Of a DNA stretch of 13,853 nt, positions 6,406 to 12,745 are shown one piece after another; position 1 is the first letter of the stretch, and every line of letters starts with the position of its first letter. The stretch comes from Deinococcus sp. (GTDB taxonomy: Bacteria; Deinococcota; Deinococci; Deinococcales; Deinococcaceae), in contig NZ_JANYGJ010000136.1 of assembly GCF_025362455.1 (NCBI RefSeq), forward strand, positions 1 through 13,853. The letters are read 5' to 3'. The notes under the pieces are model-generated. The model was not told where the DNA came from and ran no database searches. It saw nothing but the letters and a program-made list of their open reading frames with translations. The position numbers and the translations under genes were made by a program.

Positions 6406-7002
6406 CTACTTGGTGATGCGCTGGCGCCCGCTGAGTGCCCGGCCCAGCGTCACCTCGTCGGCGTACTCCAGGGCGCCGCCCGCTGGCAGGCCGTAGGCGA
6501 TGCGCGAGACCACCACGCCCAGCGGCTCGATCAGGCGCTGGATGTACATGGCGGTGGCCTCGCCCTCGACGGTGGTGCCGGTGGCCATGATGATCTCCAT
6601 GTCGTCGCGGAGTCTGGGCAGCAGCGGCTTGAGGTGCAGCTTGTCGGGGGTCACGCCGTTCATAGGGCTCAGCACGCCGTGCAGGACGTGATACAGCCCG
6701 GTATACGCCCCGCTCTTTTCGATGGCGATGACGTCGCCGGGTTCCTCGACCACGCAGATCAGGTTCTGGGCGCGGGACGGGTCGGCGCAGACGTCGCACA
6801 CATCGGTGTCGGTGATGTTAAAACAAATCGGGCAGTTGTGCAGCTCGCGCTTGGCCTCCAGCAGCGAGGCGGCCAGACGCTCGATGTCCTCACGCGGCTG
6901 CTCGAATAAATAGAAGGCCAGCCGCTGAGCGCTCTTGGGGCCGATGCCCGGCAGGCGCGACAGCTCGCGGATCAGTGCAACCAGGCTTGGTGGATACTTC
7001 AG
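6406..7002 (-). CDS. recR: RecR, recombination mediator, apparent CTG start
   Basis: RecR works with RecO and RecF to load RecA on gapped DNA. All family parts are present. A helix-hairpin-helix LPGIGPKSAQRLAFYL lies at 17-32. The zinc finger cysteines are Cys57, Cys60, Cys69 and Cys72. A Toprim domain follows, from VVEEPGDVIAIEKSG to ATGTTVEGEATAMY, then the C-terminal Walker-B-like part and DEVTLGRAL. The length, 198 aa, is normal. The protein must begin at or near KYPPSLVALIRELSR, yet that frame has no ATG, GTG or TTG before GTG68. The only fitting start is CTG at 7002, which overlaps the ebfC stop as CTGA. Starting at GTG68 would lose the HhH motif and two zinc ligands. Translational coupling to ebfC is likely. 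A sequencing error at this base is the alternative. Confidence 0.92.
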   Translation of the reverse strand: MKYPPSLVALIRELSRLPGIGPKSAQRLAFYLFEQPREDIERLAASLLEAKRELHNCPICFNITDTDVCDVCADPSRAQNLICVVEEPGDVIAIEKSGAYTGLYHVLHGVLSPMNGVTPDKLHLKPLLPRLRDDMEIIMATGTTVEGEATAMYIQRLIEPLGVVVSRIAYGLPAGGALEYADEVTLGRALSGRQRITK

Positions 7003-7295
7003 AACATGCCGCCCGGCAGGCCCAGCGCCTGGGTCGCCTGCCGCTGGAGGTCGTCTGCCTTGCCACTGGCGTCTTGCAAGGCCACCAGAATCAGGTCTTC
7101 GAGGGCTTCCACGTCGTCACCGTCGACGGCTTCGGGTGCAATTTTGATGCTCTGAACCTTGCCGTGCCCGTTGGCGATTACCGTGACCAGGTTGCTGGCC
7201 GTGCCCGTCACCGACTGGGCGGCGAGTTCTTCCTGAATTTTGCTGGCCGCCGACTGGGCCTGTTGCATCTGCTTCATCAGTTTACGCATGTCCAT
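6999..7295 (-). CDS. ebfC: YbaB/EbfC nucleoid-associated protein
   Basis: The product is 98 aa, a normal length. The N-terminal helix MDMRKLMKQMQQAQSAASKIQ, the strand region VTGTASNLVTVIANGHGKVQSIKIAPEAV and the C-terminal helix DVEALEDLILVALQDAS are typical of YbaB/EbfC dimers. These bind DNA as tweezer-shaped homodimers and coat the nucleoid. The C-terminus ends in a Gly-rich LGLPGGMF. The gene precedes recR, an arrangement conserved in many bacteria, and shares CTGA with it. The ATG at 7295 follows AGGAG with a 7-nt spacing, so this gene is SD-led, unlike several leaderless neighbours. Confidence 0.93.
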   Translation of the reverse strand: MDMRKLMKQMQQAQSAASKIQEELAAQSVTGTASNLVTVIANGHGKVQSIKIAPEAVDGDDVEALEDLILVALQDASGKADDLQRQATQALGLPGGMF

Positions 7296-7490
7296 GGTGT
7301 CGCTCCTGTGGGGCGCAGCGAACAGGTGCCATCTGTCTCAGACTGGACCTGAAAGCTCCTCTGCGCCGGGTAAGCCCAGTTTACCTTGTCGGGCCTTGCG
7401 CCGCCGCGTAGGCGTTCACGGTTGGGTAGGGGGCGGAGAATCTGGTCTGGATGCTGGCTGAAATCAAGTCGACTCCCCGGTCTTTCTATT

Positions 7491-7550
7491 GCGCCAGACC
7501 CGAATGCGCCAGACCCGAATGTGCCAGACCCGAATGTGCCAGACCCGAAA
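7491..7550 (+). repeat. Four tandem copies of a 15-bp unit
   Basis: The units GCGCCAGACCCGAAT, GCGCCAGACCCGAAT, GTGCCAGACCCGAAT and GTGCCAGACCCGAAA run head to tail without a gap. Neighbouring units differ by at most one base. It is a small variable-number repeat in the noncoding gap upstream of ebfC. Confidence 0.9.
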
Positions 7551-7561
7551 CCATCCTTCAC

Positions 7562-7588
7562 TTGTCATCCTGAGCGAAGCGAGGGATC
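7562..7588 (+). repeat. Dispersed repeat fragment (TTGTCATCCTGAGCGAAGCG type)
   Basis: TTGTCATCCTGAGCGAAGCG followed by AGGGATC resembles a short intergenic repeat I know from many bacterial genomes. Its first 14 bases recur on the minus strand at 13656-13643. No function is assigned. Confidence 0.5.
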
Positions 7589-7656
7589 TCAACGTCCGAA
7601 CAAGTGATTGTCTATAAGAGCGACCACACGCTTGCCACTTGCATGAAACAACAAGC

Positions 7657-9132
7657 TCATTTCCCAGTTTCTTTCAACGCTAACCACGCCGCTCCCAACT
7701 GCGCTGACACGTCGCTGGCGATCAAGCCGTAGCCGTGGACCTCACCGGCCAGCTCACCCGCCCGCGCGTGCAGCCGCACGCCGACGTTCGCCGCGTCATG
7801 GGCGCTCAGGCCCTGGCCCAGCAGCGCCGCCAGCACGCCGCTGAGCGTGTCGCCCAGGCCCGCCTTGGCCATACCGGGATGCCCACCCCGCGCTACGAAC
7901 AGGCCCTGGTCGCTGGCCACCGTACTCGGCCCGCCCTTGAGCACCACCACGCCGCCAAAATGCTCCTGCAAGGCCCGCGCCGCACTCAGCGGCTCACGGG
8001 TAATGGTGCTGCTCTCGGTGCCCAGCAGCCGCGCCGCCTCGCCGGGGTGCGGCGTCCAGATGACCTGGGGGTGCCCAGCCCCGGCCAGACCGGGTTGCAG
8101 GGCGTCCGCGTCGATGACGGTGGGAATGCGCCAGCCGAGCACCATTCGCGCTGCGGCCTCGGCCCCCGGTCCCAGGCCCATGCCGACAGCGACGGCACCG
8201 GGTTTTGGCTTTGCGTCCAGCTCAGACAGCACGACCTTGTGGGCCATCAGCTCCGGCGTGACCAGCGGAACGTCGGCCTCGCTGTAGATGGTGACCAGCC
8301 CCGCACCTGCCCGGAGTGCGCCCAGGCCAGCCAGTGCGGCGGCGCCCACGGTGCCCGGATGCCCGCCCAGCACCCAGACCCGCCCGGCGGTGCCTTTGTG
8401 CGTGTCGGCGTAGCGGACGGGCAGCAGCGCGGCGATCTCGGCGTCGGAGGGGCGGTGGGCGACGGCGGCTCCGGCGATCCAGGCTTGCGGAATCCGCAGG
8501 CTCGCCACCGTCACGACTCCGGCGGCGTGGGCGGCGGGGCCGAAGATCAGCGCCGGTTTGGAGCCGCCCAGCGTGAGCGTGTGGTGGGCGTAAATCACGG
8601 CTTCAGGTAACTCGGCGCTGGCCGCGTCCAGGCCGGAGGGCAGGTCGATGCTGAGCACATTCAGGCCGCTGGCATTCACCAGCTTGACCAGTTCGGCTAC
8701 CCCAGGCCGCAGCGGCGGCGTGAAGCCGGTGCCCAGCAGGCCGTCCACCACGACTCCGGCCCGGTCCAGCGCCCGCTTGAGGTTGGTAGGGGAGAGCAAC
8801 CTGACCCCGACTCCGCAGGCGTTCAGGCGCCGCCGGTTCAGTCTGGTCGGCGGATGCTTACTCGGTGAGGCCAGCACCTCCACCGCCCGGCCCAGCGCGT
8901 GCAGATGCCGGGCGGCCACCAGCGCGTCGCCGCCGTTGGCCCCACTGCCAGCCAGCAGTAAAACGGGTCTGGCGCCGTCCAGCTCGGCTTTGAAGTGGAG
9001 TTCAAGATAATCGGCCACCGCCCGGCCTGCCGTCTCCATCGTCAGGTCGAGGATTCCGGCGGACAACAGGCGAGCGTCGATGGCCCGCACGCCAGACGGC
9101 AGCAGGACGTATTCGGTCATGGCGTGGGTCAT
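7657..9132 (-). CDS. nnr: Nnr, bifunctional NAD(P)HX epimerase/dehydratase
   Basis: The product is 491 aa, normal for the fused enzyme. It repairs NAD(P)H damaged by hydration: the N-terminal domain epimerises R- and S-NAD(P)HX and the C-terminal domain dehydrates the S form using ADP or ATP. Epimerase motifs are LLLAGSGANGGDALVAARHL (58-77; the usual NNGGD is ANGGD), VVDGLLGTG (128-136) and SIDLPSGLDA (161-170). Dehydratase motifs are HKGTAGRVWVLGG (245-257), DADAL (341-345), WTPHPGE (359-365), LKGG (398-401) and MAKAGLGDTLSG (421-432). The second gene of a pair, its ATG overlaps the TPR gene stop as ATGA. An in-frame Met5 is an alternative start. The Asn-to-Ala change at NNGGD may affect epimerase activity. 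Confidence 0.94.
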   Translation of the reverse strand: MTHAMTEYVLLPSGVRAIDARLLSAGILDLTMETAGRAVADYLELHFKAELDGARPVLLLAGSGANGGDALVAARHLHALGRAVEVLASPSKHPPTRLNRRRLNACGVGVRLLSPTNLKRALDRAGVVVDGLLGTGFTPPLRPGVAELVKLVNASGLNVLSIDLPSGLDAASAELPEAVIYAHHTLTLGGSKPALIFGPAAHAAGVVTVASLRIPQAWIAGAAVAHRPSDAEIAALLPVRYADTHKGTAGRVWVLGGHPGTVGAAALAGLGALRAGAGLVTIYSEADVPLVTPELMAHKVVLSELDAKPKPGAVAVGMGLGPGAEAAARMVLGWRIPTVIDADALQPGLAGAGHPQVIWTPHPGEAARLLGTESSTITREPLSAARALQEHFGGVVVLKGGPSTVASDQGLFVARGGHPGMAKAGLGDTLSGVLAALLGQGLSAHDAANVGVRLHARAGELAGEVHGYGLIASDVSAQLGAAWLALKETGK

Positions 9133-10043
9133 GGCCGCAAAAACAGGTAAAACACCAGCACGGCCAGCAGCAATCCCGCGATTCGCAGCACGTTCGGGTT
9201 CAGTTTGCGCGGCCCAGCGCCCGATCTGCCAGCGCCCGATCTGCCACCGATCAGCCGCGCCGAATCGGTTTCGCGCATCTGGCGCAGGCCCAGGCGCTGG
9301 CTCTTGCGAATGGCCTTGACCGATTCGCCCAGTTTGCCCTGGCGGCGCAGCGCCACGCCGAGGTTGTGCTGCGCCCCGGCAAAGTCGGCGTTCAGCGCGA
9401 TGGCCCGGCGCTGGGCGGCCTCGGCGGCGGCGGGATTGCCAGCCTGCAACTCCAGGTTGCCGATGTTGCTCATGGCCCGGTAGTGCCCGGCGTCGGCCTC
9501 CAGCGCGGCCTCGAAGGCGGCCCTGGCCTGGGGCGCTTCCTCGTGGACGGCGTGCAGCACCCCCACCGCGTTCAGCGCCTCGGCGCGGGTCAGCGGCGTG
9601 TCCAGCGCCGGGCTCAGTGCCGAGCGCAACTCAGCGGGCTCGACATGCCGGGCGGTTTCAGCGCCCTCCAGACTGCCCAGCGCCACACCGAGCTGCTGCA
9701 CGTCGATGTGGCGTCTTAGCGTCCGAAGCACGTCGGGTTCAGTGTCCGGCGCGTCCAGCTCGGCCTCCAGGCGTTCGAGCGTTCGGCGGGCCTGCGGGTA
9801 GCGGTGGGCGCGGAGCTGCTCTTGCAGGTCGTAGGCGGCCTCCAGACTTCCGACCAGGGCGCCCGGCAGCGGCGTGGGGCTCAGGCGCACGGCGGCCAGC
9901 GCCCGGCGGTACTCGCCCGCCGCCAGGAACGCCGCCCAGTCCAGATTGAGCCCACCCTGACCGAGCCCGTCTGTCGGCAGGGCACCGGGTTTGCGGAGGT
10001 CCGGCCCCGCCTGGCGCGGTTCGGGGGCCTTGAGGTCGGTCAT
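9129..10043 (-). CDS. Tail-anchored TPR protein
   Basis: The product is 304 aa from the ATG at 10043; an in-frame TTG two codons upstream is unlikely. Residues about 153-251 hold roughly three tetratricopeptide repeats, seen in AEALNAVGVLHAVHEEAPQA, HYRAMSNIGNLELQAGNPAA and AGAQHNLGVALRRQGKLGES. The N-terminal half is helical, with no clear enzyme motif. A single C-terminal transmembrane helix (about 285-302, VLRIAGLLLAVLVFYLFL) with no signal peptide indicates a tail-anchored protein with its TPRs in the cytoplasm. TPRs bind other proteins. The linker before the anchor contains GRSGAGRSGAG, made by a 15-bp tandem duplication (9216-9245). It is the first gene before nnr. The partner is unknown; the link to nnr may be only positional. 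Confidence 0.85.
   Translation of the reverse strand: MTDLKAPEPRQAGPDLRKPGALPTDGLGQGGLNLDWAAFLAAGEYRRALAAVRLSPTPLPGALVGSLEAAYDLQEQLRAHRYPQARRTLERLEAELDAPDTEPDVLRTLRRHIDVQQLGVALGSLEGAETARHVEPAELRSALSPALDTPLTRAEALNAVGVLHAVHEEAPQARAAFEAALEADAGHYRAMSNIGNLELQAGNPAAAEAAQRRAIALNADFAGAQHNLGVALRRQGKLGESVKAIRKSQRLGLRQMRETDSARLIGGRSGAGRSGAGPRKLNPNVLRIAGLLLAVLVFYLFLRP
9216..9245 (+). repeat. 15-bp tandem duplication in the TPR gene
   Basis: AGCGCCCGATCTGCC occurs twice head to tail without mismatch. In the minus-strand protein this doubles RSGAG just before the membrane anchor and stays in frame. Confidence 0.85.
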
Positions 10044-10050
10044 GCGCAAA

Positions 10051-10056
10051 AGTATA
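10051..10056 (-). promoter_or_regulatory. -10 box of the TPR-nnr operon, touching the 127-bp repeat
   Basis: TATACT on the minus strand (10056-10051) lies 7 nt before the ATG at 10043. Its first two bases belong to the terminal repeat of the element at 10055. Any -35 would lie inside that element (TGGCGT at 17 bp is a poor match). Confidence 0.5.
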
Positions 10057-10181
10057 GAGCAGTACTCCGAATTACGCCACGGGAAAAACAGCCTCCCCGC
10101 GCCTCCATTCTGCGCCTTGCTCAGTCAAAACTACTCGCTCCGCTCGGTCATAAAAAGACCCTTTTTATGACATCTGCTCTA
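10055..10181. repeat. 127-bp dispersed repeat, copy 1
   Basis: The stretch begins TAGAGCAG and ends CTGCTCTA, an 8-bp perfect terminal inverted repeat. It matches copy 2 (13726-13852) at 120 of 127 positions without a gap. Near the right end, GTCATAAAAAG and CTTTTTATGAC form a perfect 11-bp stem around the loop ACC (10147-10171). No coding frame is evident. It resembles a MITE or the small noncoding repeats known in Deinococcus. It sits between the divergent TPR-nnr and rsmA genes. Confidence 0.88.
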
Positions 10182-10246
10182 GGGGGAGTCGGTGAGCGGC
10201 AACTGTTCAGCGCTGAAACCGCTTCGCCGCCCCCGCTCCCAGGCGC

Positions 10247-10252
10247 TATACT
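10247..10252 (+). promoter_or_regulatory. Probable -10 box of rsmA
   Basis: TATACT lies 32 nt before the rsmA ATG, giving a leader of about 25 nt. A weak -35 candidate, TTCGCC (10223-10228), sits 18 bp upstream. No strong Shine-Dalgarno precedes the ATG. Confidence 0.4.
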
Positions 10253-10284
10253 CCGCGTTCAGCCTGAATGGGCCGAACTCCTTT

Positions 10285-11151
10285 ATGACGCACCCGACTC
10301 CTGACCTTGCCGCTGAAACCGACCACGCCGCGCCACTGTACTCGCCGCGCACGGTGCGCGAGTTGCTGGCCCGTTTCGGTCTGCGGCCCACCAAAAGCCT
10401 GGGTCAGAATTTCCTGATCGACGGCAATATCCTGCGATTGATCGCCGAGGCGGGCGGGGCGGCGCCCGGTGTCAGCGTGCTGGAGATCGGGCCGGGCCTG
10501 GGCGTGCTGACCCGCGAACTGGCCCGGCGCGGCGCCAGCGTCATTACCCTGGAAAAAGACGAGCGTCTGCGCCCGGTGCTGGAAGAGACGCTGGAGGGAT
10601 CGGGCGTCAGTGTCGTCTGGGGCGACGCGCTCGACTATGATTACAGCCAGTTGCCGCCGGGCACGCGGGTGATCGCCAATCTGCCGTACTACATCTCCAC
10701 GGCGCTGCTGAGCCGCTTCATGGCCGCGCCCGGCATCGTCTCGGCCACCGTGCTGGTGCAGCGCGAGGTGGCCGTGCGCCTGAGTGCCGTTCCCGGCCAA
10801 GACGGCTACGGCTACCTCTCGGCGATGACCTCGCTGCACGGCAGCGCCCGGCTGCTGCGCGACGTGCCCAAAGGCGCCTTCTACCCGGCGCCGGAGGTGA
10901 CCAGCAGCGTCGTGCGCCTGGAGTTCAGCGGCAAGCGTCCCACGCCCGAATTCGTGAAGTTTCTGGAGGCCGCGCTGCACCACCGCCGCAAGACCCTGCG
11001 CAACAACCTGCGCCTGGTCGGCTTTGATGGCGTAGTCATCGACGCGGCCATTCGCGGCGCTGGCCTGGGCGAGAGCGTGCGGGCCGAGGACATTCCGCTG
11101 GCCTCGATGGCGCAGATTTTCGCTGGCCTGCCGGTGCCCGCGCCCGATTGA
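10285..11151 (+). CDS. rsmA: RsmA (KsgA), 16S rRNA dimethyladenosine transferase
   Basis: The product is 288 aa. It dimethylates two adjacent adenines near the 3' end of 16S rRNA (A1518 and A1519 in E. coli numbering) with S-adenosylmethionine, a late step in 30S maturation. Typical motifs are PTKSLGQNFLID (35-46), the SAM-binding LEIGPGLGVLTREL (66-79), LEKDERL (89-95) with its acidic residue, the catalytic NLPYYIS (132-138) and HHRRKTLRNNLR in the C-terminal domain. I chose the ATG at 10285 because an upstream in-frame extension (from GTG 10192) is not typical of the family and crosses the promoter. The stop codon lies in a short direct duplication (11143-11175). Nearby repeats do not disturb the gene. 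Confidence 0.95.
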   Translation: MTHPTPDLAAETDHAAPLYSPRTVRELLARFGLRPTKSLGQNFLIDGNILRLIAEAGGAAPGVSVLEIGPGLGVLTRELARRGASVITLEKDERLRPVLEETLEGSGVSVVWGDALDYDYSQLPPGTRVIANLPYYISTALLSRFMAAPGIVSATVLVQREVAVRLSAVPGQDGYGYLSAMTSLHGSARLLRDVPKGAFYPAPEVTSSVVRLEFSGKRPTPEFVKFLEAALHHRRKTLRNNLRLVGFDGVVIDAAIRGAGLGESVRAEDIPLASMAQIFAGLPVPAPD

Positions 11152-11175
11152 TCCGGCGGTCCCGATTGATCCGGC
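11143..11175 (+). repeat. 15-bp direct repeat across the rsmA stop
   Basis: CCCGATTGATCCGGC occurs at 11143-11157 and 11161-11175 (18-bp period). The first copy carries the rsmA stop codon TGA. It looks like a small local duplication. Confidence 0.8.
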
Positions 11176-11190
11176 AGTTCAGCCCGGTCC

Positions 11191-11219
11191 CTGAGCACCG
11201 GCAGCGAACTGCGCCTCAG
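11191..11219 (+). other. Nested hairpin downstream of rsmA
   Basis: CTGAG (11191-11195) pairs with CTCAG (11215-11219). Inside it GCAG and CTGC close a CGAA loop. There is no T-run after it, so it is not a classical terminator, but it may stabilise the rsmA 3' end. Confidence 0.35.
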
Positions 11220-11262
11220 CGTACAGTCTCGTGCGGGCGCGTCGACGTGCTGGAGGTGAGTT

Positions 11263-11292
11263 TTGGCCTGCCCCGGCGGCGCGGTGTATGAT
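11263..11292 (+). promoter_or_regulatory. Promoter of the PfkB-kinase gene
   Basis: TTGGCC (11263-11268), an 18-bp spacer and TATGAT (11287-11292) match a housekeeping promoter well. Transcription would start near 11299, leaving a 5' leader of about 63 nt, unlike the leaderless neighbours. Confidence 0.55.
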
Positions 11293-11361
11293 AAGCGTAT
11301 CTAAGACAGCAATTCTCCCGGCGACGGCCTTCGGCGAGTGGCGTGGGTGTGGGGGTTAGAC

Positions 11362-12282
11362 GTGAAGTTTTATGTAATCGGCGACGTGACGGTGGACCAT
11401 CTGTATCACCTGGACCACCTGCCCGCACCGGGCGAGGAGGTGGCGCCCAGCCGCGCCACCATGCAGCCCGGCGGCGCCGGGGGCACCATCAGCGTGACCC
11501 TGGCCCGCCTCGGTCACAGCGTCACGCTGGCGGCCCGCGTGGGTCAGGACGCCCTGGCCGATTTCGCGCTCTCCGGCGTGCGCAGCTCCGGCGTCTCGGA
11601 AGCCGCCGTGCAGCGAGACGCGCAGGCGCTGACCAGCACCATCACGGTGATGCAGACCCCCGACGGCAAACGGGCCATGATCAGCTACGGCGCCGCCAAC
11701 CGCGAACTCGATGCCAGCAAGCTCAAAAAGAAGGACGTGGAGGGTGCCGACGCCCTGATTATCTCGGCCTACAGCCTGATCGGCGGGCCGCAGCGTGAGT
11801 ATTCCCTCAAGGCGATGGGCATTGCCCAGAAAGCGGGCGTGCCGGTGTTCATGGACCTGGGCACCGGAGCGGTCAACGCGGTGGGTATGGAGCTGCTTGA
11901 CAGTGCCGTGAGTGCCGATTATCTGCTGCTCAACCAGCACGAGCTGCTGGCCCTGACCGGCACGCACAGCATCAGCGCGGCGCTGATTACCCTGGGCGCA
12001 CGCGGCGCCAAAAAAGTCATCGTCAAGGTCGGCCCGATGGGCAGCATCATCTGGACCCCCGACGACACCGAACTGGTGGACGCCGTGCGCGTCGGCGCCG
12101 AAGTGGTGGACACCACCGGAGCCGGTGACGCCTTCGTGGCGGCCTTCGCCCACGCCGCCCTGAATGGCCGCCCGCTGGCCGAGGCCGCCCGCCTGGGCAA
12201 CGCGGCAGGCGTGCTCAGCGCCACCAGCCTGGGTGCCCAGGCCCGACCCATGAGCGTGTCGGAGTTGGAAGCGCTGACGTAG
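11362..12282 (+). CDS. PfkB-family carbohydrate or nucleoside kinase
   Basis: The product is 306 aa, normal for ribokinase-like enzymes that transfer phosphate from ATP to a hydroxyl of a sugar or nucleoside. The N-terminal strand FYVIGDVTVDHLYHL opens the fold. PGGAGGTISVTLARLG (36-51) replaces the usual GG-x-AxN motif. The ATP/anion-hole signature is VDTTGAGDAFVAAFAH (249-264), with catalytic Asp256. NQHE (191-194) fits the kinase's Mg2+-binding NxxE. The GTG at 11362 was chosen because the fold starts directly after it; longer frames add only a Trp-rich leader. GGGGG about 8 nt upstream may serve as a weak Shine-Dalgarno. The exact substrate cannot be read from the motifs. It is separated from rsmA by its own promoter. 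Confidence 0.88.
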   Translation: MKFYVIGDVTVDHLYHLDHLPAPGEEVAPSRATMQPGGAGGTISVTLARLGHSVTLAARVGQDALADFALSGVRSSGVSEAAVQRDAQALTSTITVMQTPDGKRAMISYGAANRELDASKLKKKDVEGADALIISAYSLIGGPQREYSLKAMGIAQKAGVPVFMDLGTGAVNAVGMELLDSAVSADYLLLNQHELLALTGTHSISAALITLGARGAKKVIVKVGPMGSIIWTPDDTELVDAVRVGAEVVDTTGAGDAFVAAFAHAALNGRPLAEAARLGNAAGVLSATSLGAQARPMSVSELEALT

Positions 12283-12341
12283 AGACGGGGTGTGAGGCGA
12301 GCAAGGCCCACTTCCCACGCCCCACATGTCAGAATGCCCGC

Positions 12342-12728
12342 GTGATTGTCGCTATAGGACACGACCTCGTTGAAGTAGAGCGTATCCGGGGTCTGACCTT
12401 GCGCGAGGGCCACCGCCTGGGCAAGCTGTTTACGCCCGGCGAGCAGGCTTACTGCGCCCTCCATGCCGACCCGGCGCCGAGCTACGCCGCCCGCTTCGCC
12501 GCCAAGGAGGCCTTCCAGAAAGTCTGGCCGCGCCCGCACCGCTGGACCGACGTGTGGGTCGAGCGGCCCCGCACCCAGGGTGGCCCGTTTCCCTACGCGC
12601 CGCCGGTGCTGGGCTTCTCTCCCGCCATCCTGGCCGAGATGCAGGCCAACGGCTGGGTGGCCCACCTGACCCTGACCCACACCCGTCAGCACGCCTCGGC
12701 GGTGGTCGTGCTGGAAGCGCGCAGATGA
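12342..12728 (+). CDS. acpS: Holo-ACP synthase (4'-phosphopantetheinyl transferase)
   Basis: The product is 128 aa, near the usual length of AcpS. It moves the phosphopantetheine arm from coenzyme A to the serine of acyl carrier protein, which is essential for fatty acid synthesis. The Mg2+-binding motifs are IGHDLVEVERI (5-15, Asp8) and RFAAKEAFQKVW (51-62, Glu56), with the CoA-side FTPGEQAYC (30-38). The C-terminus LTHTRQHASAVVVLE (111-125) is also typical. Translation begins at GTG (12342). The only nearby -10 candidate, CAGAAT (12330-12335), is weak, 6 nt before the start. Its stop overlaps the start of the HAD gene as ATGA, so the two are coupled. Confidence 0.94.
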   Translation: MIVAIGHDLVEVERIRGLTLREGHRLGKLFTPGEQAYCALHADPAPSYAARFAAKEAFQKVWPRPHRWTDVWVERPRTQGGPFPYAPPVLGFSPAILAEMQANGWVAHLTLTHTRQHASAVVVLEARR

Positions 12729-12745
12729 CCGGTGCTGGAAGCGCG
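12708..12745 (+). repeat. 14-bp direct repeat across the acpS/HAD junction
   Basis: GTGCTGGAAGCGCG occurs at 12708-12721 (end of acpS) and 12732-12745 (start of the HAD gene), with a 24-bp period. The ATGA stop/start overlap lies between the copies. Confidence 0.8.

Larger units (their letters stand above)
7296..7656. other. 361-bp noncoding stretch with repeats
   Basis: No convincing gene is seen between the nnr stop and the ebfC start. The part next to ebfC holds its Shine-Dalgarno and a possible -10, TAAACT (7383-7378, minus strand), without a clear -35. The middle carries four 15-bp tandem units (7491-7550) and the part after it a dispersed-repeat fragment (7562-7588). A 94-aa minus frame crosses the tandem repeat but looks non-coding. 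Confidence 0.6.

Noticed and set aside
5902..6909. 335-aa plus-strand frame
   Set aside because: It runs antisense across the HTH gene, a promoter and recR, all of which have clear protein motifs. It shows no domain of its own.
7277..7561. 94-aa minus-strand frame with repeated FGSG peptides
   Set aside because: The repeat comes from the 15-bp tandem units. The frame overlaps the ebfC start and its Shine-Dalgarno, and the rest is Arg/Pro-rich without any domain. It is most likely a by-product of the repeat.
7735..8610. 291-aa plus-strand frame opposite nnr
   Set aside because: Nnr has full-length family motifs on the other strand. The His/Gln/Arg-rich translation is typical of an antisense frame in GC-rich DNA.
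10147..10171. Hairpin of the 127-bp repeat as an intrinsic terminator
   Set aside because: The stem is A/T-rich rather than G/C-rich and no separate T-run follows it. It recurs as part of a repeat element, so it is described as such.
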